A stretch of DNA of 5,566 nucleotides, taken from Lachnospiraceae bacterium (GTDB lineage Bacteria > Bacillota > Clostridia > Lachnospirales > Lachnospiraceae). The translations under genes were made by a program, and so were the position numbers. Below are positions 1 through 5,566 of this stretch, piece by piece (the stretch's first letter is position 1; every line of letters starts with the position of its first letter). The stretch spans positions 1 through 5,566 of the forward strand of contig CAAGQC010000026.1 of assembly GCA_900771995.1 (NCBI GenBank). Direction: 5' to 3'. Below the pieces are notes generated by a model. The model made no database searches. It was not told the origin of the DNA and saw only the letters and a program-made list of their open reading frames with translations.

Positions 1-464
1 CGGGAGTGATCCCTTCCCAGATCCCGGGGAGAGGCTGTGGGCCGGATTCTCCGGAAGCCAATGCCTACGAGGAAGAGAGAAGACTTTATTATGTGGGAAT
101 GACAAGGGCAAAGGAACAGCTGTATGTGTTTACCTTTGGGCCGAATCTGACTTCCGCTTTTTCCAGAGAAGTGTTTGATAAGCCTTCAACAGCCGTAAGA
201 AAGACAGGTACGGCTGCCGGAACCAGAAGCGCACTGTTAAAGACACCGGACAAAAAGACGCAGAAGCTGCCGCCCCGGGAGGTGGAGGCATGTATCACAG
301 CCTGTGCCCCCGGACGGGAAGTCCTGCATCAGAAATACGGAACCGGCAGGATCGTCTCGGTCTCTGCTGACGGCATTGCCCAGATCCTGTTCGCAGGGGA
401 AAACAGTAACAGAAAGATTTCCCTTCCTATTGCTTTTACAGGGAAGATACTTACCTTAAAATAA
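1..464 (+). CDS. C-terminal fragment of a UvrD/PcrA-type superfamily 1 DNA helicase (5' end outside the window)
   Basis: Open from the left edge (first full codon at position 3) to TAA at 462-464, so only about the last 154 residues are visible. The decisive motif is EEERRLYYVGMTRAKEQL at about 69-122. This is helicase motif VI of UvrD/PcrA/Rep enzymes and includes the arginine of 'GMTRA' that contacts the ATP gamma-phosphate. A lysine- and threonine-rich linker follows. The last ~50 residues (from about 309) contain 'GREVLHQKYGTGRIVSV', which resembles the C-terminal Tudor-like domain of PcrA, known in Bacillus to bind RNA polymerase. In the family these are ATP-driven 3'-5' DNA translocases of repair and replication-transcription conflict. 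The part between motif VI and the tail is short compared with classical PcrA, so this may be a PcrA paralogue; the N-terminal half would be needed to decide. No functional link to the downstream sugar genes is evident. Confidence 0.88.
   Translation, partial: GVIPSQIPGRGCGPDSPEANAYEEERRLYYVGMTRAKEQLYVFTFGPNLTSAFSREVFDKPSTAVRKTGTAAGTRSALLKTPDKKTQKLPPREVEACITACAPGREVLHQKYGTGRIVSVSADGIAQILFAGENSNRKISLPIAFTGKILTLK
435..462 (+). promoter_or_regulatory. Candidate sigma-A promoter for the regulator-kinase-binding protein operon
   Basis: TTTACA at 435-440 (5 of 6 matches to TTGACA) is followed after 16 bp by TAAAAT at 457-462 (5 of 6 matches to TATAAT). The site lies in the final codons of the helicase gene. 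The expected start point near 469 would give a leader of under 20 nt that still contains the ribosome binding site (AGAGAGGA, 473-480). It is the only good promoter-like match seen close to the next gene. Read-through from the helicase gene is an alternative, because no terminator is visible between the two genes. Confidence 0.42.
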
Positions 465-486
465 TACACACCAGAGAGGAAGAACT

Positions 487-2046
487 ATGTATACGATTGT
501 AGTGGCAGACGACGAAGAAGAATTACGCAGAGCCATCATAAGGAAGATCGACTGGGAAAGCATCGGTTTTCAGGTCGTGGGGGAAGCGGAGAACGGCATC
601 GAAGCGCTGGAACTGGTGGAGCGGACGGAACCGGATCTGCTGCTGACGGATATCCGGATGCCTTTTGTCTCCGGGATCGAGCTGGCCAGACAGGTCAGAG
701 AAGTACGGCCTACCACCCAGATCGCCTTCTTAAGCGGCTTCGATGAATTTTCCTATGCCCAGCAGGCCATTCAGTACAATATCATCAGCTACATGTTAAA
801 GCCTATCACCATGGCGGATCTGACGGAAGAACTGAAGAAGATAAAGCTTAAGATCGACGGAATCTTCGCGGAATTCGATGCCAGAAAACATGACACCCCG
901 GATCTGCAGCAGTTTTTCCTGCCTCTTTTGCTGGATGATTATGTGAGCTATGAAGGGGAAGAGAAGGAAGAACAGCTGACAGAACAGGCGATCCGCAGCG
1001 GCTTTCTGAAGGACCGCAACAATGCCTTTCAGTATGCGGTACTGGCCATCACGGTGGAGGATACCGAAGGGAAGAACCGGACGCGGCCGGAACTGGTACA
1101 TTCCGTGGACATGATCCTGCAAAAATATATGAAGCATTATACCTTTGCCATGGAGGGCAGGCTCATTGCGGTGCTGGCGGCCACCACAGCCACCTTCGAC
1201 CGGTATCTGCATATTGCCGTGGGAGAACTGGTACAGAGTATGGAACGTATTCTGAAAATGCATTGCCACATCGGCGTCAGCCGTATCAGAGAGCATCTGG
1301 GGGAATGCCATGAGGCCTACAGAGGAGCCATGAGCGCACTGGGGTATTGCACTCCGGGAGAGAGCAGCATCCATTACATTGCGGATGAAGAGCGGGACAA
1401 TACCATGGACATGGAACTGGCGGCGGAGTGCGTTACCCAGATGGAGACCCTGATCCGCAGCGGTTCCAGGGAAGAACTGGAAAATTACCTGAAAGAGGTA
1501 TTCGGCAGGCTGGAGACCCAGCAGGATGCTGCACTGAAATGCAAATTCCTTATCTTCCGGATGTCTTCGGCTCTGATCCGCATTGCTTACACGGTGACAG
1601 AAGATACCGCCCTGTTCCAGCGTTTTGCCATGCTGGAAGGCCCGGTAAGGGAATCCAGGGAACGCTTCACGACGTTATGTCTGGAAGTCTGGGAACTGGT
1701 CAATGCGGGCAAGAAAAAGAGCAGCCAGATCCTGTGTGAAAAGGCTATGCAGATCATTGACAAGGAGTACGGAGATCCTTCCCTGTCGCTGGTAGGTGTC
1801 AGCAACAGCATTCACGTAAGCCCCAATTATCTCAGCGCCCTGATCAAAAAAGAGACCGGCGCAAGTTTCGTGGATCTGTTGACGAAAAAGAGGATCGAGA
1901 CGGCAAGGGAACTGGTACTGGGCAGTTCCATGAAGATGCGGGAGATCGCGGAGCGCTGCGGTTACAGCGATCAGCATTATTTCAGTTACTGCTTTAAAAA
2001 ATATTGCGGAATATCCCCCAATGCCATGCGACAGGAGAAAGAATAA
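487..2046 (+). CDS. YesN-like response regulator: receiver domain plus AraC-type DNA-binding domain
   Basis: 519 residues, the usual size for YesN-type regulators. Residues 1-120 are a CheY-like receiver: acidic pocket D9/D10, phospho-acceptor D55 in 'LLLTDIRMP', switch residue S83 in 'FLSGFDEF', and K105 in 'MLKPI'. Residues about 130-410 are a long linker region; 'HIGVSRIREHLGECHEAYRG' (261-280) resembles the degenerate cyclase-like segment common in this family. Residues about 413-519 are an AraC/XylS domain with two helix-turn-helix units, near 433-454 and 484-505, the second around 'REIAERCGYSDQHYFSYCFK'. The ATG at 487 has the Shine-Dalgarno AGAGAGGA 6 nt upstream, and the REC fold begins at once after it, so the start is secure. 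The gene is followed after 3 bp by its partner kinase. It is inferred to activate transcription of the neighbouring sugar-uptake gene when phosphorylated. The cognate target is not proven by the sequence. Confidence 0.95.
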   Translation: MYTIVVADDEEELRRAIIRKIDWESIGFQVVGEAENGIEALELVERTEPDLLLTDIRMPFVSGIELARQVREVRPTTQIAFLSGFDEFSYAQQAIQYNIISYMLKPITMADLTEELKKIKLKIDGIFAEFDARKHDTPDLQQFFLPLLLDDYVSYEGEEKEEQLTEQAIRSGFLKDRNNAFQYAVLAITVEDTEGKNRTRPELVHSVDMILQKYMKHYTFAMEGRLIAVLAATTATFDRYLHIAVGELVQSMERILKMHCHIGVSRIREHLGECHEAYRGAMSALGYCTPGESSIHYIADEERDNTMDMELAAECVTQMETLIRSGSREELENYLKEVFGRLETQQDAALKCKFLIFRMSSALIRIAYTVTEDTALFQRFAMLEGPVRESRERFTTLCLEVWELVNAGKKKSSQILCEKAMQIIDKEYGDPSLSLVGVSNSIHVSPNYLSALIKKETGASFVDLLTKKRIETARELVLGSSMKMREIAERCGYSDQHYFSYCFKKYCGISPNAMRQEKE

Positions 2047-2049
2047 GAT

Positions 2050-3768
2050 ATGAAGAAACGAAAGACATCCCTTTCTTTTATCATTACGATACTGGTGGTG
2101 GGAATGGTTACCCTGTTTCTGCTGTGGTCTACTTTTTTCTTTTTGTCCCTGTATGTCAGCAGTATGAAGCAGGCGGCACAGACAAGCAGTGAGCAGGCGG
2201 TGACCCAGGCTTCCAATACCATTTCCAACTACATCACAGATATGCAGGAGATCATGAGCCTGATCGAGAAGGATCTGACAGGGAGCGGTGACAGTACCGG
2301 ACAGACGCTGGAGACCCTCTGCAGTGTCCGGTCGGATCTGGTGGCGGTCTATATCTATGATGAAACCGGGAAGCTTGTGGATTCCCATACGGGATCCCAT
2401 ATTCTGAAGGAACATTATCTGAAGGATCTGTCCTATATTGCACTGGATGCTTATAATCCGGGAGTGCTCTATCTGTCAGAACCCCATGTGGAGTCCCTTT
2501 TGCAGGACTATTATCCCTGGGTGGTATCGGTACTGCAGGAGATTCCGGGAGCAGACGGACATAAGCTTCGGGTGGTTATTGATATCCGTTTCTCCAAAAT
2601 ATCGGCTTACGTGGACAACGTGGGAATCGGACAGCATGGCTATTGCTTTATCACGGATAGCAACGGAGAGATCATCTATCATCCCCAACAGCAGCTGCTG
2701 TATTCGGGGCTTAAGACGGAGGCCACGGAAGGTCTGGATCTGAGCCATAACGGTTCCTTTGAAACCGATGAACTGATCTGCAGCGTCCGGGAACTGGACA
2801 ACTGTGACTGGAAGGTGGTGGGTGTCAGCTATATCAGTGAACTGGTGACGGCCAAAGAGATGGAACTGCTGGGGAACATCTGTGTCATGCTGACGATCAT
2901 TCTGCTGACGACTATGGTGGTCAGCTTCCTGGTATCCAGACTGGTGACCAATCCGGTGCAGCGTCTGATCCGGGCTATGGAAGAGTTTGAGAAGGATGCG
3001 GCGGGATATGTCTACCAGCCCGTGGAAGGAACCACGGAGATCGAAGCCCTGTCCCAGTCCTACGAGCACATGGTAAGAAAGATCCAGAAGCTGATGAATC
3101 AGGTCCGGCAGGAGGAAATCTCCCTGCGCAAAACAGAGCTGAAGGCCCTGCAGGCCCAGATCAATCCCCATTTCTTATATAATACGCTGGATGCCATCGG
3201 GTGGCTCTGCGAGGAGGAAAGGTGTCAGGATGCGGTGGAGATGGTCAATGCCCTGGCGAAGCTGTTCCGTATCAGTATCAGCAAGGGACACGAATTGATC
3301 ACCATTGAAAAAGAAGTGGAGCATGCCAGAAGCTATTTAAAGATCCAGAACTTCCGCTATAAGAATCAGTTTTCCTATGAGTTCCAGGTGGAGGAGGACT
3401 GCCTGCGATATTACTGTAACAAGATCACCTTACAGCCCATCATCGAAAATGCCATCTATCACGGACTGGACCGCATGGTGGAGGAAGGACATATCCTGAT
3501 AAGGATCTACAGCGAGGGGGAAGATGTGATCTTTAGGGTGGAGGATAACGGTGTCGGCATGTCCGAGGAACAGTGTCGTTCGATCCTTCACAAGGAGCCG
3601 GGAGACAATTCCGGCATCGGCATCAAGAATGTCAACGACAGGATCAAGATCTATTTCGGAAAAGAGTACGGCCTCTCCATAGAAAGCGAACTGGACGAGG
3701 GAACCACCGTGCTCATACGGATGCCGAAGGTGGAAGAAAATGCAGCGGCAGGATGGGAGAAAGTATGA
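2050..3768 (+). CDS. YesM-like membrane sensor histidine kinase (double Cache, HAMP, His_kinase, HATPase)
   Basis: 572 residues. Transmembrane helix 1 is about 10-36 and helix 2 about 273-299. Between them lies a ~235-residue extracytoplasmic domain with two Cache-like units: 'VAVYIYDETGKLVDS' (98-112) and 'GYCFITDSNGEIIYHP' (197-212), the latter a typical Cache signature. A HAMP linker (about 297-350) leads through a coiled segment to 'LKALQAQINPHFLYNTLDAI' (364-383), the His_kinase (LytS/YesM) motif with phospho-acceptor H374. The ATP-binding domain shows the N box 'PIIENAIYHG' (463-472), 'VEDNGVGM' (497-504) and 'GIGIKNVNDR' (522-531). All key residues are intact, so it should be an active kinase. 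The start ATG has AGGAGA 11 nt upstream, inside the end of the regulator gene. The 3-bp gap upstream and the 4-bp overlap downstream imply co-transcription and translational coupling with both neighbours. It is inferred to phosphorylate the upstream AraC-type regulator. The signal may come through the Cache domain, the binding protein encoded next, or both. Confidence 0.95.
   Translation: MKKRKTSLSFIITILVVGMVTLFLLWSTFFFLSLYVSSMKQAAQTSSEQAVTQASNTISNYITDMQEIMSLIEKDLTGSGDSTGQTLETLCSVRSDLVAVYIYDETGKLVDSHTGSHILKEHYLKDLSYIALDAYNPGVLYLSEPHVESLLQDYYPWVVSVLQEIPGADGHKLRVVIDIRFSKISAYVDNVGIGQHGYCFITDSNGEIIYHPQQQLLYSGLKTEATEGLDLSHNGSFETDELICSVRELDNCDWKVVGVSYISELVTAKEMELLGNICVMLTIILLTTMVVSFLVSRLVTNPVQRLIRAMEEFEKDAAGYVYQPVEGTTEIEALSQSYEHMVRKIQKLMNQVRQEEISLRKTELKALQAQINPHFLYNTLDAIGWLCEEERCQDAVEMVNALAKLFRISISKGHELITIEKEVEHARSYLKIQNFRYKNQFSYEFQVEEDCLRYYCNKITLQPIIENAIYHGLDRMVEEGHILIRIYSEGEDVIFRVEDNGVGMSEEQCRSILHKEPGDNSGIGIKNVNDRIKIYFGKEYGLSIESELDEGTTVLIRMPKVEENAAAGWEKV
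3755..3759 (+). promoter_or_regulatory. Ribosome binding site fixing the start of the binding-protein gene
   Basis: GGGAG (extended GGGAGAAAG) lies 5 nt before the ATG at 3765, within the last kinase codons. It supports 3765 over in-frame starts further upstream, which would run through the kinase reading frame and put about 64 non-secretory residues ahead of the signal peptide. An ATG at 3780 is possible but has no comparable purine-rich site. Confidence 0.6.
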
Positions 3769-4751
3769 GAAAACAGAAAATGAAAAAAATACTGTCCCTG
3801 CTGCTTGTGGGAGTCCTGCTGCTTATGAGCATGAGCGGCTGTGGGAAAGATATGGAGACGGGGAAGGCTCAGGTGGCTTTCGTTGTAAAATCCACGAAGA
3901 GTGCTTTCTGGAAAAGCGTCTTTGCAGGCGCCCGGGCGGCGGCTACGGAATACAATCTGAACGTGACCTTTAACGGTCCGGAATCGGAAGAAGATTATGA
4001 GACCCAGAACGAGATGGTGCGGCAGGCCATGGAGGATGGGGCGGATGTGATCGTATTCTCCGCGGTGGATTACAATGCCAATGCGGAAATCATAGATCAG
4101 GCCGCCCAGAGAGGAATTAAGATTGTGGTTATCGACAGTGATGTCAACAGCGGCATGGTAAGCTGCCGTATCGGAACGAATAATCTGCAGGCAGGAGTAC
4201 AGGCAGCGGAAGCGGCTCTGGCGGTGGAGGAGGACGAACTGTATATCGGTATCGTGAATTATGATGTGAATTCTGCCAACGGGCAGCAGCGGGAACTGGG
4301 ATTCCGCCAGACGGTGGAGCAGGATCCGAGAGTAAAGGATATTACCACCATCAATGTCCTGTCCACCACGGAGGATGCCAGAGCAGGAGCCAGGGAGATG
4401 CTTCTGTCGGATTCCAGGATCAATGTGGTGGTGACCTTTAACGAATGGACCAGTCTCGGTGTGGGCTGGGCAATCCGGGATCTGGACCGGGGAGACCGGA
4501 CCCAGGTGGTGGCTTTTGACTCCAATGTGGTCTCTGTGGGAATGCTGGAGACCGGAGAAGTGGATGCGTTGATCGTGCAGAACCCCTATGCCATGGGGTA
4601 TCTGGGAGTGGAGACGGCGGCGAACCTGTTGAACGGACAGACCGGTGGCCCCAGCGTGATAGATACGGCCACCACCATCGTAACCAGAGAGAACATGTAT
4701 GAGCGGGAGAGCCAGAAGATATTGTTCTCCTTTGAGGAAGACGGATATTAG
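3765..4751 (+). CDS. Sugar-binding lipoprotein of the periplasmic-binding-protein type 1 (RbsB-like) family, likely sensory component
   Basis: 328 residues from the ATG at 3765, which overlaps the kinase stop as ATGA. A basic N-terminus and hydrophobic core end in the lipobox 'MSGC', giving a lipid-anchored C26. The mature part follows the RbsB/LacI-type fold: 'AFVVKSTKSAFWKSVFAGA' (38-56) with the aromatic pair F48/W49 where ribose-binding protein has two stacking phenylalanines, then D124, R176, N226 ('TFNEW'), D252 ('AFDSN') and Q272 ('VQNP') at positions that contact sugar in RbsB. The Arg of the RbsB 'DR' pair is Ser here (S125), and the usual Asn near residue 99 is Ser. The ligand is therefore probably a sugar but not assured to be ribose. 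No permease or ATPase gene is adjacent, and the gene is coupled to a histidine kinase. It is therefore inferred to be the sensor's extracytoplasmic ligand receptor, as XylFII is for LytS. A transport role remains possible. Confidence 0.9.
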   Translation: MRKQKMKKILSLLLVGVLLLMSMSGCGKDMETGKAQVAFVVKSTKSAFWKSVFAGARAAATEYNLNVTFNGPESEEDYETQNEMVRQAMEDGADVIVFSAVDYNANAEIIDQAAQRGIKIVVIDSDVNSGMVSCRIGTNNLQAGVQAAEAALAVEEDELYIGIVNYDVNSANGQQRELGFRQTVEQDPRVKDITTINVLSTTEDARAGAREMLLSDSRINVVVTFNEWTSLGVGWAIRDLDRGDRTQVVAFDSNVVSVGMLETGEVDALIVQNPYAMGYLGVETAANLLNGQTGGPSVIDTATTIVTRENMYERESQKILFSFEEDGY

Positions 4752-4767
4752 GAAATATGATGGAATC

Positions 4768-4778
4768 ACACAAAGTGT
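4768..4778. repeat. Short inverted repeat ACAC-AAA-GTGT after the binding-protein stop codon
   Basis: Two 4-bp arms separated by 3 bp, 16 bp past the stop at 4751. There is no following T-run, so it is not a convincing terminator. It could be part of the upstream regulatory region or chance. Confidence 0.25.
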
Positions 4779-4785
4779 AAAAATA

Positions 4786-4813
4786 TGTACAAAACATGAA
4801 CGAAATGTGTACA
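4786..4813. promoter_or_regulatory. Candidate operator: two TGTACA elements 22 bp apart framing ACAT-N7-ATGT
   Basis: TGTACA occurs at 4786-4791 and again at 4808-4813, about two helical turns apart. The inner segment holds ACAT (4794-4797) and ATGT (4805-4808). The right-hand element sits 6 bp before a TATAAT box and the region covers where a -35 hexamer would lie. AraC-family activators often bind repeats about two turns apart next to or over the -35 region, so this is the best visible candidate site for the regulator encoded upstream. The protein-site pairing is inference. Confidence 0.4.
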
Positions 4814-4819
4814 GAATAG

Positions 4820-4825
4820 TATAAT
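4820..4825 (+). promoter_or_regulatory. Candidate -10 box (upstream) of mglB
   Basis: A perfect TATAAT. The best -35 candidate at a usable distance is ATGAAC (4796-4801, 18-bp spacer), matching only 3 of 6 consensus bases, which suggests dependence on an activator. The predicted start near 4832 would give a leader of about 105 nt before the mglB start codon. Confidence 0.45.
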
Positions 4826-4860
4826 TTCTAACCCCATGCGTAAGATTTTGTATATCTTTT

Positions 4861-4881
4861 TTGTACAAGATGCCATATAAT
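4861..4881 (+). promoter_or_regulatory. Second operator-promoter module: TTGTACAA palindrome followed by TATAAT
   Basis: The 8-bp perfect palindrome TTGTACAA (4861-4868) is followed after 7 bp by a perfect TATAAT (4876-4881). No -35-like hexamer lies 16-18 bp upstream of this box. TTGTAT at 4848-4853 is too far away, at 22 bp. The layout repeats that at 4808-4825 (TGTACA, a few bp, TATAAT). A start near 4888 would give a ~50-nt leader. Either box, or both, could drive mglB. Confidence 0.42.
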
Positions 4882-4894
4882 TACCTCATCAAGA

Positions 4895-4917
4895 GATGAA
4901 ACACATACAATTTCATC
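4895..4917 (+). repeat. Leader hairpin GATGAAA / TTTCATC ahead of the mglB ribosome binding site
   Basis: Perfect 7-bp arms (4895-4901 and 4911-4917) with a 9-nt loop, ending 5 nt before the Shine-Dalgarno sequence. CATC at 4887-4890 could pair instead with GATG (4895-4898). No T-run follows, so it is not a terminator. An effect on mRNA stability or ribosome access is possible but the stem is AT-rich and weak. Confidence 0.35.
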
Positions 4918-4922
4918 AAAAC

Positions 4923-4930
4923 AAGGAGGT
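4923..4930 (+). promoter_or_regulatory. Consensus Shine-Dalgarno of mglB
   Basis: AAGGAGGT, a full match to the anti-Shine-Dalgarno complement, lies 7 nt before the ATG at 4938. It is clearly stronger than the sites of the three upstream genes, in keeping with an abundant transport binding protein. Confidence 0.85.
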
Positions 4931-4937
4931 ATTTCAT

Positions 4938-5566
4938 ATGAAAAAGTTCATGTCACTGCTGTTGGTCGGCATTATGATGCTCAGCCTCGTAGCGTGCGGA
5001 AAGAGCGGCGGAGGAAGCGGAGAGTTGAACGTAGGAGTATTCTACTACACCTACAGTGATACATACATCTCCAGCGTACGTACCGCACTGGACAGTGCTC
5101 TTACCGAAGCAGGCATCAAGTTCCAGAACTATGACGGCAACAGTAACCAGACCACCCAGAACGAACAGATCGATACCGCTATTGCACAGGGTACCAACCT
5201 TCTGATCGTCAACATCGTAACATCCGGTTCCGTAGACGCTTCCCAGGCCATCGTTGACAAGGCAAGCGCAGCAGGAATCCCCGTTATCTTCTTCAACCGT
5301 GCAGTTGAGTCCGATGAGGATGAAGGTAAGGTATTAGGCAGCTATGACAAGTGTGCATTCGTTGGAACCGATGCTCCTGAAGCAGGTCATATGCAGGGTA
5401 AGATGGTTGGTCAGTATGTAGTAGACAATTTTGACGCCATCGACTTAAACGGCGACGGCAAGATCAGCTATGCAATGTTCATGGGTCAGTTAGGTAACGT
5501 AGAAGCAATCTATCGTACCCAGTACGGCGTAGAAGATGCAGATGCAGTGATCACCGCAGCAGGCAA
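4938..5566 (+). CDS. mglB: MglB-like galactose/glucose-binding lipoprotein of an ABC transporter (3' end outside the window)
   Basis: The first 209 codons are visible and the frame is open to the window end; E. coli MglB is a little over 300 residues mature. The signal peptide ends in the lipobox 'LVAC' (C20), followed by a flexible GGGSG linker. Matches to E. coli MglB include 'QNEQID' (74-79), 'IPVIFFN' (114-120), 'SYDKCAFVGTD' (135-145) and the calcium-binding loop 'DLNGDGKIS' (169-177), which with 'SYDK..VGTD' separates MglB from RbsB. By alignment from memory, sugar-contact residues D14, F16, N91 and R158 correspond to D41, Y43, N92 and R193, whereas H152 and D154 correspond to N187 and E189. 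It should deliver a hexose to an MglA/MglC-type ATPase and permease, expected just downstream. All three visible arginines use CGT, unlike the neighbouring genes, suggesting high expression. Galactose/glucose is the likely ligand class, but the pocket changes leave the exact sugar open. Confidence 0.9.
   Translation, partial: MKKFMSLLLVGIMMLSLVACGKSGGGSGELNVGVFYYTYSDTYISSVRTALDSALTEAGIKFQNYDGNSNQTTQNEQIDTAIAQGTNLLIVNIVTSGSVDASQAIVDKASAAGIPVIFFNRAVESDEDEGKVLGSYDKCAFVGTDAPEAGHMQGKMVGQYVVDNFDAIDLNGDGKISYAMFMGQLGNVEAIYRTQYGVEDADAVITAAG

Noticed and set aside
1428..1739. Plus-strand overlapping frames within the regulator and kinase genes (also 2004-2192 and 2438-2743)
   Set aside because: They lie wholly or mostly inside well-supported genes, have no convincing ribosome binding site, and show no family motif.
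3573..3764. Upstream extension of the first binding-protein frame to 3573
   Set aside because: It would overlap the kinase ATP-binding domain by almost 200 bp and place a charged non-secretory stretch before a clear lipoprotein signal peptide. The ATG at 3765 has its own ribosome binding site.
4797..4813. Possible catabolite-repression (cre) site around TGAACGAAATGTGTACA
   Set aside because: The central CG and the ends do not fit the cre consensus spacing well; the match is partial and could be chance.
4842..4862. Possible terminator: AAGAT/ATCTT stem followed by six T
   Set aside because: The stem has only 5 bp with a single G-C pair. The T-run lies between the two promoter-like boxes, so a working terminator is not convincing, though attenuation cannot be excluded.
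3651..4868. Long open frame on the minus strand opposite the first binding-protein gene (about 405 codons), and other minus-strand frames at 796-1374, 1675-2415 and 2476-3171
   Set aside because: Their translations show no recognisable domain, are rich in His, Arg, Gln and Pro as expected of mirror frames, and lie over genes with clear family motifs on the + strand.

Overview
The window looks like chromosomal DNA from an anaerobic Gram-positive bacterium of the class Clostridia, most likely a Lachnospiraceae-type gut organism. The evidence is the lipoprotein-anchored binding proteins, the strong AAGGAGGT ribosome binding sites, tight same-strand gene packing, and the pairing of a YesM/YesN-type two-component system with sugar-binding lipoproteins. 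This assignment comes from gene content, not from a database match. All five genes lie on the + strand. No RNA gene, mobile element or CRISPR array was seen.

Layout: (1) positions 1-464 are the 3' end of a UvrD/PcrA-type superfamily 1 DNA helicase gene. It ends 22 bp before the next gene and is probably functionally unrelated, although a good sigma-A-like promoter candidate for the sensing operon lies inside its last codons. (2) 487-2046 encodes an AraC-type (YesN-like) response regulator. (3) 2050-3768 encodes a YesM-like sensor histidine kinase with an extracytoplasmic double-Cache domain. (4) 3765-4751 encodes a periplasmic-binding-protein-type-1 lipoprotein whose start overlaps the kinase stop (ATGA). 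(5) A 186-bp regulatory gap (4752-4937) carries two TATAAT boxes, each preceded by a TGTACA element. (6) 4938-5566 is the first two thirds of an MglB-like galactose/glucose-binding lipoprotein, cut off by the window end.

How the genes probably work together: the regulator, kinase and first binding protein form one tightly coupled operon that resembles the three-component sugar sensors of Clostridia (the XylFII-LytS/YesN type). In that arrangement a membrane-anchored binding protein presents sugar to the kinase, which phosphorylates the AraC-type regulator. The likely target is the promoter in front of mglB, where the TATAAT boxes lack good -35 hexamers, as expected for an activator-dependent promoter. 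Codon choice and ribosome-binding-site strength suggest the sensing genes are expressed weakly and mglB strongly. The locus type is known in outline. The less ordinary points are the repeated TGTACA/TATAAT layout, the kinase's possible two inputs (Cache domain plus binding protein), and the altered sugar-pocket residues in both binding proteins.
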